A stretch of 64,000 nt of DNA. It comes from Tautonia rosea (lineage in GTDB: Bacteria; Planctomycetota; Planctomycetia; Isosphaerales; Isosphaeraceae). Positions within the stretch are counted from its first letter, which is position 1. The number at the start of each line of letters is the position of its first letter. Shown one piece after another: positions 1 through 7,150 of the stretch. Position numbers and translations under genes: made by a program. The notes beneath the pieces were generated by a model, which did no database searches, was not told the DNA's origin, and saw only the letters and a program-made list of their open reading frames with translations. The DNA lies in contig NZ_JABBYO010000003.1 in assembly GCF_012958305.1 (NCBI RefSeq), forward strand, positions 62,001 to 126,000, in the 5' to 3' direction.

Positions 1-2
1 TC

Positions 3-377
3 CCCCGGGGTGTCACTCCCGAGCAGCGATCCCGAGCCGAATCGCTCCTCTCCGATGTCGGCCTTGGCGATCGGATGCACCATCGCCCTCGGCAACTCTC
101 AGGGGGCGAGCAGCAGCGCGTGGCGATTGCCCGAGCACTCATCAAAAACCCCGTCCTCGTCCTCGCCGACGAGCCCACCGGCGAACTCGACTCCAAAACC
201 GGAGACGAAATCTATCGCATCCTTCGTCGCCTCCAGTCCGAACAGGACACCACCCTCGTCGTCGTCACCCACGACCGCCGCTTCATCCGTACCGACGACA
301 TCGTGCTCGAAATTCAGGACGGATTGCTTCTTACAAACGACCAGCCGCAGCCCGACTCGCTCGCCCAGGCCCATTGA
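3..377 (+). CDS. ABC transporter ATP-binding protein, C-terminal part (truncated by window edge)
   Basis: The reading frame is open from the first bases of the window, so the start lies upstream. What remains is the second half of an ABC ATPase: the signature [15 protein letters not shown], a Walker B segment [13 protein letters not shown] and an H-loop VVVTHD. The 'DEPTGELD' wording and short tail after the H-loop fit the MacB/LolD/FtsE-like class that powers lipoprotein or small-molecule export with an FtsX-like permease. Walker A and the Q-loop are outside the window. The partner permease, if adjacent, must be upstream, because the next gene downstream is on the other strand. The family call is secure; the subfamily is inferred. 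Confidence 0.9.
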   Translation, partial: PRGVTPEQRSRAESLLSDVGLGDRMHHRPRQLSGGEQQRVAIARALIKNPVLVLADEPTGELDSKTGDEIYRILRRLQSEQDTTLVVVTHDRRFIRTDDIVLEIQDGLLLTNDQPQPDSLAQAH

Positions 378-436
378 CTCAGGCCCCGGGCTTTGAGTCG
401 CCCCTCGCTGGTCCATCGCCACTGGGCAAGATCCGC

Positions 437-937
437 TCAGCGCGTCAGTCGGCGGATCAATGCCTCGTGTTGCGGAAACTCCCGTATCAACACCTCCCGA
501 TCGGCCAGTTCGAAATCGGCGAAATCAAACCCCGGCGCCACGGTGCAACCCACCAGCGCAAACCCTCCCGGTTCATCCACCGAAGCCCCGAACCACGACC
601 CCGCCGTCACCACGGCTTGCGGCTCCTGTCCGTTGTCCAGGTCCAGACCGACCCGATGCGACCGATAGGTCCCTCCGGGATCAATCACATGCACCGTCAA
701 GGCTGACCCGGCATGGAAATTCCAGACTTCGTCCGACTTCATCCGATGCAGCGATGAGAACGATTCGTCTGTGAGCAAAAAGTAGATTGATGTTGATGTC
801 GATCGGGGTCCGGCGAACCGCTCCCCAATCGCCTCGGCTGCAATCGTGTCCTTGGCCCGATAGGTTTCTCGAAAGTATCCCCCCTCGGGATGAGGCTGCA
901 ATCTCAGGCGGTCAATCCAGTACGCGGCATCGCTCAT
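437..937 (-). CDS. DUF985/cupin_5 family protein
   Basis: This 166-residue single-domain protein matches the DUF985 cupin family (YML079w-like). It opens with the family's typical 'LRLQPHPEGGYFRETYR' block and continues with SIYFLL, FSSLHRMKSDEVWNFHAGSAL and a late APGFDFADFEL segment. The fold is a small beta-barrel; the biochemical role in this family is not settled. I placed the start at the ATG at 937 because GGAG lies seven bases upstream; a TTG one codon earlier is also in frame. It stands alone between the ABC ATPase fragment and an oxidoreductase operon, with about 155 bp of non-coding sequence upstream. Confidence 0.88.
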   Translation of the reverse strand: MSDAAYWIDRLRLQPHPEGGYFRETYRAKDTIAAEAIGERFAGPRSTSTSIYFLLTDESFSSLHRMKSDEVWNFHAGSALTVHVIDPGGTYRSHRVGLDLDNGQEPQAVVTAGSWFGASVDEPGGFALVGCTVAPGFDFADFELADREVLIREFPQHEALIRRLTR

Positions 938-1094
938 CAATCATCTCCGTGACAGAATGGGCCTCGATCATGCATTCGGAAGGACCTGTAATCATGTCGA
1001 GAGTCCAGCAAGCGGATCAGTTTTCAGGGCGTTGAGGTGTCGCTCCTCGATACGATTGGAATAAAGCCATTCCCCCTCTGTCACCTTCGAAAAC

Positions 1095-2084
1095 TCAACC
1101 ATCGATCGACAAAACGACCTTCCCGAACCCCTTGTTCGACTCCATGTGTTCGGCCGCCTTCCGAATCTGATCGATCGGGTAAACCGAGTCGACAATGGGC
1201 CGCACCAGTCCGCGATCGAGCCAGGGGACCACCCGATCGGCAAACCTCCGCGTGGCGGCAATCTTCTCCTCAATCGGCCGTGCCCGCAGGGTTGTCCCGA
1301 CGATTCTGGCTCTCTTGTTCAGCAGCGCCAGCAGATCGACCTCTGCCTTCCTCCCCCCGAGCAGACCGACCACCACCAGTCGCCCTCGTCGGCCTAACGC
1401 ATCAAGATTTTTCCCAAGATATGCGGCGCCGATATGATCGATGATCACGGGCACTCCGTCGCCTTTCGTCCGATCTCGGATCACCTCCACAAAATCCTCG
1501 CTCGATGTGTCGATACCCACATCAAGCCCATACCCCTTCGCTCGTTCCAGTTTGCTCGCCGTTCGGGCCGTGCCGAACGTGGGACAACCCATTGCATGTG
1601 CCAGTTGCACCGCGGCCGACCCGACGCCACCTCCCACGGCATGAATCAGGACCGCTTCGCCCGAACATAATTCCGCCTGCTGATCGAGCGCGTCGAAGGC
1701 TGTCAGGAAGACCTCCGGTACGGCTGCGGCGCTGGGCCAATCCAATCCGGCCGGCACCGGAACCGCCATCCGTTCCGGAACGCAGACGTACTCCGCAAGC
1801 CCTCCTCCGCCGACGATCCCGAAGACTCGGTCCCCCGGTTTTAGAGGACCAATGGCATCCGGACCTTTCGCCTCGACCTCCCCTGCAAACTCCAATCCCG
1901 GAATCTCCGTCGGTTCACCCGGGGGAGGGGGGTAGAGTCCTCGGCTTTGCATCGTGTCGGCACGGTTTAGTCCTGCGGCACGGACCCGGACCAAAATCCG
2001 ATCTCCCCGGACCTCGGGTTGGGGAACCTCTCGAATCTCCAGCACTTCGGGGCCCCCGGTCCGGGCGATGACGACGGCTCGCAT
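1095..2084 (-). CDS. Zinc-type/quinone oxidoreductase (MDR superfamily)
   Basis: A 329-residue medium-chain dehydrogenase/reductase of the NADPH:quinone oxidoreductase (Qor) type. It has the N-terminal GroES-like domain (GLNRADTMQSRG at about 38-49, PGLEFAGEV at 62-70) and a Rossmann nucleotide-binding domain with AVGGGVGSAAVQLA at about 149-162. Structural-zinc cysteines are absent, as expected for Qor rather than zinc alcohol dehydrogenases. The frame stays open for 149 codons upstream of 2084, but that part reads as low-complexity Arg/Gly and overlaps the next gene, so I start at MRAVVIART. It begins eight bases after the acyltransferase-like gene ends and is probably the last gene of that operon. 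The substrate is unknown. Confidence 0.9.
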   Translation of the reverse strand: MRAVVIARTGGPEVLEIREVPQPEVRGDRILVRVRAAGLNRADTMQSRGLYPPPPGEPTEIPGLEFAGEVEAKGPDAIGPLKPGDRVFGIVGGGGLAEYVCVPERMAVPVPAGLDWPSAAAVPEVFLTAFDALDQQAELCSGEAVLIHAVGGGVGSAAVQLAHAMGCPTFGTARTASKLERAKGYGLDVGIDTSSEDFVEVIRDRTKGDGVPVIIDHIGAAYLGKNLDALGRRGRLVVVGLLGGRKAEVDLLALLNKRARIVGTTLRARPIEEKIAATRRFADRVVPWLDRGLVRPIVDSVYPIDQIRKAAEHMESNKGFGKVVLSIDG

Positions 2085-2092
2085 GGATGTCC

Positions 2093-3223
2093 TCAAAGCT
2101 TCAAGTAGATCTCGTTCTTTTCCAGGTGACGAACCAGTAAATTCGTGATTGCAAACGCGAGACCGAATCCCGCCGCCATGTACCACCCCGGCACGTCTCG
2201 GGGAACATACGGCTTGACTGCCGCGAAGACGATCCCATGCAGAATGTAAACCGCCAGTGCATTCCTTCCGAACGTTCGGAACAAGGGCACGTTCATCGTC
2301 CCCAGGTCGCACAGCACCACAAAGAGTGCGAACACCGCCATTGAGAACCCGGCCGAGAAGACCAGATAGGAAACGCTCCCGCTCCGCTGGCTCATCGTCC
2401 AGAGGTTCGTCTCGATCTCCGGTGGAAAGAACGGAGCCGCTGCCCATCCGATCGCCGGCTCGCCGTCGGTTCCCTCGACCCCTCCCACACACGACATCCC
2501 GTAGCCGATCGCCATCAACAGAACCGCCCATCCGAGCATCGGCCCCAACGCCCTTCGAGGCCCCCGAGCGGCCATCAGATCATACGCAATCGACCCCATG
2601 ATCATCGGCGCCGTCCAGCTCAAGAACCCGAGCTGACCGCCGTCGATCACCGGCCGCTTCATCGCCCACTCGAAGAAGAACAGGTGAGACAGCCAGAGGT
2701 GTAAGGCCGCCGACCCTACGGTATACGCCAGCCGCACACCCGTGCCCGCGGCAATGACAGGCATGATCCAGATCGAGGTGAGCGCAATGTGCGTCAACGT
2801 CTGGAACCAACTCCGTTGAAAGGCCGTGGCGAAGAACCCGGAGACCCCCAGTTTCTTGAGTTCCTCCCATGAGTTCACACTGCCGTCAAGGGAATAGATC
2901 AGGAAGCCGATCAGCATCAATCCCAGGCATCTCGCAAACACGTGGCCATAAGCCGCCTGTTTTCCTTCCCGTTGCAATCGCTTCAACAAAGTCAGCCGAT
3001 AGGCGTACCCGACGGCGAAGAAGAACTGCGGCATGATCGTGTCGGCGTAGCTGCAATACGTGTTGTGATGTTTCAACACGGGCAGGTACTCGGCGATCCA
3101 GGCATAGCCGCCGAGAAAGTTGACCACGAGCATCCCGGCCACGGTATATCCACGGAACTGATCGAGCGAAGCAATTCGCTTTGCGGGGGGGGACGTGCCG
3201 ACCTGAACCTTCGCCGTCGCCAT
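2093..3223 (-). CDS. HGSNAT/YeiB-like acyltransferase membrane protein (DUF5009)
   Basis: A 376-residue polytopic protein with about ten hydrophobic segments. It begins with the family signature SLDQFRGYTVAGMLVVNF, which matches the heparan-alpha-glucosaminide N-acetyltransferase/DUF5009 group common in planctomycetes; SYADTIMPQFFFAVG and an RTFGRNALAVYILHG segment near the C-terminus also fit. Members are thought to move acetyl groups across a membrane onto sugars; the substrate here is unknown. The ATG at 3223 overlaps the stop of csaA as TGATG, with GGGAG about ten bases upstream, so it is translationally coupled to that gene. An in-frame TTG one codon earlier is possible. Confidence 0.85.
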   Translation of the reverse strand: MATAKVQVGTSPPAKRIASLDQFRGYTVAGMLVVNFLGGYAWIAEYLPVLKHHNTYCSYADTIMPQFFFAVGYAYRLTLLKRLQREGKQAAYGHVFARCLGLMLIGFLIYSLDGSVNSWEELKKLGVSGFFATAFQRSWFQTLTHIALTSIWIMPVIAAGTGVRLAYTVGSAALHLWLSHLFFFEWAMKRPVIDGGQLGFLSWTAPMIMGSIAYDLMAARGPRRALGPMLGWAVLLMAIGYGMSCVGGVEGTDGEPAIGWAAAPFFPPEIETNLWTMSQRSGSVSYLVFSAGFSMAVFALFVVLCDLGTMNVPLFRTFGRNALAVYILHGIVFAAVKPYVPRDVPGWYMAAGFGLAFAITNLLVRHLEKNEIYLKL

Positions 3224-3555
3224 CAATGAATTCTCCCGCCCGGCGGTACGTCATCATCGACGCCGAGCAACACCGTCTTTCCCTCAGCGTCCGCGACGCC
3301 GAGCACCAGCACTTCGGACCGAAACCCTGCGACCCGCTTCGAGCCGAGATTCACCGCCGCAACCACGAGGCGGCCGATGAGCGCTTCCGGTCGGTATCGG
3401 TCCGTCAGCTGGGCGCTTGTCGCCTTTTCGCCGAGCGGCCCAAAGTCAATCCAGAGGCAAATGGCCGGCGTCCGGGCCTTCGCGTTTGGCTCAGCCCGGA
3501 CGACCCGGCCGACCCGCAGGTCGAGCGCCCCGAAGGCTTCGATCGGGTCGATCAT
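3223..3555 (-). CDS. csaA: CsaA-type tRNA-binding chaperone
   Basis: A 110-residue OB-fold protein of the CsaA/tRNA-binding-domain family, full length for CsaA. Visible family blocks are FGALDLRVGRVVRAE, a basic NAKARTPAICLWIDFG segment, TSAQLTDRY (usual SSAQIT), LIGRLVVAAVNL and SEVLVLGVAD, ending VPPGGRIH. CsaA proteins have been described as export-related chaperones and as tRNA binders; the cellular role is still unclear. The start codon lies one base after the stop of the FG-GAP gene (TGAGATG) and the stop overlaps the next start, so this small gene sits inside a tightly packed operon of exported and membrane proteins. Confidence 0.92.
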   Translation of the reverse strand: MIDPIEAFGALDLRVGRVVRAEPNAKARTPAICLWIDFGPLGEKATSAQLTDRYRPEALIGRLVVAAVNLGSKRVAGFRSEVLVLGVADAEGKTVLLGVDDDVPPGGRIH

Positions 3556-3556
3556 C

Positions 3557-4819
3557 TCAGCGATCGTCTCCCGAGGCTTCCGCCGGGTGGTTCCAGTAGA
3601 TGCGGACGTTGTGGGTGGCCCGGCCCCCCGCGATGATCTCGGGCCGGCCGTCGCCGTCGAGGTCAGCGGCGATTGCGTCTTCCACCGCTACGCCTCCCAC
3701 GTCGATCGTGTGCCGATCAAACTGAATCGGTTCCGACCCCGGTACCGGGTCATACACATAGAGCCCGGGGGACGGTGGGTTCGCCGCCCCTTCCGGGTTC
3801 GGGTCGCGGTGGCCGATGATCAATTCCTGATCGCCGTCGCCGTCCAGGTCGATCGTCCAGACCGCGTGTCCCCAGGCCAGCGGTTCGTCAATCACGATCC
3901 GGTGCCAGAATTCGCCGTCACACTCGGGTTTGGTGTAGACGGCCGCCTGAAATCCGTGCCACGGCTCGACCGTCGCGATGTAGTCTCGACCATCGGCCAG
4001 CGTGCCGACCTTCACCTCGCTGGCTCCCTTATGGGGTGTCGAATCCTGGTTGCCGGTTCCGAGCTTCTTCCTGCTCCATTCCTCGCCTTCGCGGTCGAGC
4101 CGAAAGACCCCTTCCCAGGCCGCAACCACGAGTTCGTCCCGGCCATCATCGTCCCAGTCGAGCCCGACAAATCCATGCGTCGTGTGCAAAGAGTCGTCGG
4201 CGACCTCGACCGGCCAGGGGTCAGTCTCTGGGTTTTCAGGAATCGAGTACACGAGAATGCGAACGCCGTTGCCTTCACCCCAGTTGGGGCCGGAGGTCCC
4301 TCGCCCCTGGAGCGGTAAGACGATCAGTTCGGGCTTCCCCTCGCCGTCCACATTGGCCCATCGCATGCGGTGGACGGTGGGTTCCTGACCGATCGAGATC
4401 AAGGTCCAGTCCTCCAGCGAATCCTGACGCGCCCAGTACAGCGTGCCTCCCTCCTTGGTGTCGGTCGGCCGCCAGTCGGCCCCGAGGGCGAAGTCGAGGT
4501 CGCCGTCGCCGTCGATGTCGAGCGCGGCAAAGCAGACGTTGTCCCGCGTCGTCCCGGCCGCGGCCTGGGAGGCCCCTTTCAAGATGTCGTGCCGCTCCCA
4601 GGTCGGGTTCTCGTACCAGACGATGGCATCTTCGGTCAGCGCACAGATGTCGCCCGTCCCGTCACCGTTCACATCGGCCACGGTCAGGGAGTAGACCACG
4701 TTGCCGGCGTGCGGATCAATCTCCTGCATGTCGAACCGGGGAAACGGCTCATCGGCCGAACCCGTCGTGGAGATCGTCAGCAGGAAGACCAGGGCAGAGC
4801 AGGGGAGAATTCGTCGCAT
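3557..4819 (-). CDS. Exported FG-GAP/VCBS repeat protein
   Basis: A 420-residue protein with a Sec signal peptide (MRRILPCSALVFLLTISTTGSADE) followed by repeated calcium-binding FG-GAP/VCBS blades. Diagnostic D-x-D-x-D-G loops recur throughout: VADVNGDGTGDI, ALDIDGDGDLDFALG, GLDWDDDGRDELVV, TIDLDGDGDQELIIGH and AADLDGDGRPEIIAGG, predicting a seven-bladed propeller. Such proteins in planctomycetes are periplasmic or secreted, often beside carbohydrate or lipid hydrolases; no catalytic motif is seen. It lies 57 bp downstream of the ceramidase gene and one base ahead of csaA. It probably binds calcium and a ligand or protein partner rather than acting as an enzyme, which is an inference. Confidence 0.88.
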   Translation of the reverse strand: MRRILPCSALVFLLTISTTGSADEPFPRFDMQEIDPHAGNVVYSLTVADVNGDGTGDICALTEDAIVWYENPTWERHDILKGASQAAAGTTRDNVCFAALDIDGDGDLDFALGADWRPTDTKEGGTLYWARQDSLEDWTLISIGQEPTVHRMRWANVDGEGKPELIVLPLQGRGTSGPNWGEGNGVRILVYSIPENPETDPWPVEVADDSLHTTHGFVGLDWDDDGRDELVVAAWEGVFRLDREGEEWSRKKLGTGNQDSTPHKGASEVKVGTLADGRDYIATVEPWHGFQAAVYTKPECDGEFWHRIVIDEPLAWGHAVWTIDLDGDGDQELIIGHRDPNPEGAANPPSPGLYVYDPVPGSEPIQFDRHTIDVGGVAVEDAIAADLDGDGRPEIIAGGRATHNVRIYWNHPAEASGDDR

Positions 4820-4876
4820 GAGAAAATCTCGATCAATCGCGGGTCGTCCAATCCGGAGAGGCGGTCCGCTCGTCCG

Positions 4877-6274
4877 TCACCGACTCCGGACCTTTGCCAC
4901 GGCCTTGCGCACTCCGTCAATCAGGCGCTGTTCGACATCCTCGGCAAAGGGGGTCGGGAACGTCGAATAGTAGAACGCATCCCCTCCCTCGTAGCCACCC
5001 TCTCGCAGCACTCTCAGGGAAGGAACATAGCCGAAGACATCGTCGGCATAGCCAACGACCCAGAGCGGCCGGTCTTCATTCTCCAGTTCGGCCTGGAGGC
5101 GAATCGCATAATCGACCACCACCTCGCCGCCGAGTGTCACCATGGTCAGGTCGCCCAGTGCGAAGGCATGGATCGGGTACGGATGCTCGGAGACGATCAG
5201 CTTGCCGGCGTCCAGGTCCTCGATCATCCGCTTCGCGTGGGCCGCGCGGGGACCGCCGTCGTCAAGGCGAGCTTCGTACGAGGCTCGATCCGTCGGCCCC
5301 GCAAACTGGAGTTTCGGCTCAACCAGCGCCGCCCCGATCGAACCGGAGAGGGGCCTCAGCTTGGATTCCAGAACCCTTCCAACCGCATCGGCCAGGCTCT
5401 TGCCGTGCTGGCGGGCCAGTTCAACGGTTCCTCGAGGGGCTGGATTCGCGTCGGCCCCGCAGCCTGTCAGGAACAGAGCGACCGCGCCCGGCCGATCGGT
5501 CTCGATCCCTTCCTGGGCGAAGCCGGCATAATCGCCACAAACCTGGAGCATGTCACCACCAAGAGTCGTGCAGTGGCACGCATAGCCAAAGACGACCGCT
5601 ATCGGCTCGCCGTCTTCTCCATTCACGTCGAGCACTGGCACCGAATGATCAACCGGCCCATCCGGGTTGGAACCGATCTTGAATCCCGTCTCGGTCGGCT
5701 CGCGACGGTTCATGGCAAACTCACATGATCCCACGCCGAAGCTCGCCGAGGCCGGCCGCAACGATTCCAGGGCCTTGCCGACGATTGCCACAATCGTCGC
5801 CTCCAGCCGCGTCGTCCATTCACGGTTCGGCTCCATCGCCTCGTCATCGATCCCATAGGCACGGGCTCGGCCATCCGTATCGCTCGGCAACGGGGCGCAG
5901 TGGGTGTGCGACGAAACGAGAGTCAGCGCTTCCTGCGGCAGGCCGTACGCCTCGGAAACCAGGCTTGCCACGCGATGGGTTAAGGGACGCTTCACCCCCA
6001 CGAGGTCGAGCGAAACGATCACCACCGTTTCCCCCTCTGCGTCTCTCAAGGCCAGTGCCTTGGCGAAGATCGGTGCGAGCACGCCGTTCGACGGCTCCTT
6101 CCTCGCCGCGTAGCCGGCCAACCAGACCGGGCCTTCAGGCGTGATCTCGGACGTTGCTACCCCGGCCGACCAGCCGGAACGGCCGGCCGCCGCCCCGGCC
6201 TCTGAGGCCGTGAGCATCAACCCGATCAGAGCCAGAAACCCCATCACCGTTGCTGACCGAATCTGCGTGCGCAT
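4877..6274 (-). CDS. Neutral/alkaline non-lysosomal ceramidase-type hydrolase
   Basis: A 465-residue exported protein with a signal peptide ending near SEAGAAAG. It matches the N-terminal domain family of neutral/alkaline ceramidases: SAGVATSEITPEGPVWLAGYA at the start of the mature chain, a long IVSLDLVG segment, the metal-binding SSHTHCAP block, YACHCTTLGGD and LTGCGADANP. True ceramidases are longer (about 650 residues or more) and add a C-terminal domain. This shorter form is the common planctomycete version whose substrate is not established, so activity on ceramide should not be assumed. GGAGGA lies about ten bases before the ATG. It is probably the first gene of the operon running down to 1095; an intrinsic terminator of the preceding gene lies just upstream. 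Confidence 0.85.
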   Translation of the reverse strand: MRTQIRSATVMGFLALIGLMLTASEAGAAAGRSGWSAGVATSEITPEGPVWLAGYAARKEPSNGVLAPIFAKALALRDAEGETVVIVSLDLVGVKRPLTHRVASLVSEAYGLPQEALTLVSSHTHCAPLPSDTDGRARAYGIDDEAMEPNREWTTRLEATIVAIVGKALESLRPASASFGVGSCEFAMNRREPTETGFKIGSNPDGPVDHSVPVLDVNGEDGEPIAVVFGYACHCTTLGGDMLQVCGDYAGFAQEGIETDRPGAVALFLTGCGADANPAPRGTVELARQHGKSLADAVGRVLESKLRPLSGSIGAALVEPKLQFAGPTDRASYEARLDDGGPRAAHAKRMIEDLDAGKLIVSEHPYPIHAFALGDLTMVTLGGEVVVDYAIRLQAELENEDRPLWVVGYADDVFGYVPSLRVLREGGYEGGDAFYYSTFPTPFAEDVEQRLIDGVRKAVAKVRSR

Positions 6275-6364
6275 CGTGCCTGATTCCTCCGATCATCCTC
6301 GCTGCGGTCGTTCACCCCGTGGTTGCTCAGCATGATCGATCCGAAGTCCTCTCGCCACGAAAAA

Positions 6365-6409
6365 AATCGGCCGGCGATTGCCCCCGATCAGGACAACCAC
6401 CGGCCGATT
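6365..6409 (-). terminator. Intrinsic terminator after the copper-storage-like gene
   Basis: A perfect 10-bp stem, AATCGGCCGG with CCGGCCGATT, encloses a 25-base loop. Read on the minus strand it is followed by an unbroken run of at least six T. It lies 34 bases after the stop of the minus-strand copper-storage-like gene and separates it from the ceramidase operon. Confidence 0.85.
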
Positions 6410-6442
6410 CCATCGTGGCAAGGCGATGTGTCAGAAGCGGGA

Positions 6443-6898
6443 TCATCCGTGCTGATGTCCCTCGCGGGCCAACGTCCGGCAGTGCTCGGCGCACTTACGG
6501 CACGCCTCGGCGCAGTCCTTCATGATCTGGGCGTCCGATTCCTCGCAGACCTCGGCACACGCATCGCAGGCCTTGGCATTCGCCTCATGCGCGATCGTCG
6601 ACAGGTCGCTATGCCGGACCATCAACGCTGTCGACAGCGTGCAAAACTCCTGGCAGGCGGTCGTCACATCAACCGCCGTGGCGTGATAGTCGGCCTTTTC
6701 GGCCCCTTGACGAAGCCGATCCAGGCAATGCCGGGCAGCGTCGTTGCAGGACCGAGCACAGGCTTCCATGATGGCCGTCTCATCGCCGTGGTGCTGGCGA
6801 TCGTGGTGCTCATCGGCCCGAATTGATCGGGGGCTCATCGCCAACGTCGCTGCGGCACCGAGTCCAACTGTGCTCAGCAAATCTCGTCGTTGCATCAT
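6443..6898 (-). CDS. Tat-exported four-helix-bundle copper-storage-like protein (Csp1-like)
   Basis: A 151-residue protein with an N-terminal twin-arginine leader (QRRDLLSTVGLGAAATLA) and a helical, Cys-rich body. I count twelve cysteines, at about residues 47, 51, 58, 82, 86, 111, 114, 118, 129, 133, 136 and 140, mostly in CxxxC/CxxC spacing, plus His-rich ends (HHDRQHHGDE and GHQHG). This is the pattern of the DUF326 four-helix copper-binding family and specifically of Csp1, which is Tat-exported and packs many Cu(I) ions on thiolates inside the bundle. I chose the start at 6898; the frame is open further upstream but without protein-like content. It is a single-gene unit with its own terminator; no copper ATPase or regulator lies nearby. 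Confidence 0.87.
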   Translation of the reverse strand: MMQRRDLLSTVGLGAAATLAMSPRSIRADEHHDRQHHGDETAIMEACARSCNDAARHCLDRLRQGAEKADYHATAVDVTTACQEFCTLSTALMVRHSDLSTIAHEANAKACDACAEVCEESDAQIMKDCAEACRKCAEHCRTLAREGHQHG

Positions 6899-7150
6899 CG
6901 TGCTCCTGGCAATTGAGGAAGAGAGAGAACCGGGCCGGGGTGTTCCAGCCTTGCGGTCCCGATCAAGACGGTCTCCCAACGGATCCGCCTTCATGCTGAT
7001 CGGGAACAATCGCCACCCTCTCCCGAGTGCTCTGGGCCTGGTGAGAGAGGGACTGCGATCGGTTCTCTTTCTTGTGGCAAGCCGCGCGCCGAATTCCTTC
7101 ACGATCCTCGAATTGGACCGACCAGGAGCAAATCCCTTCCTTGTCGTGGC

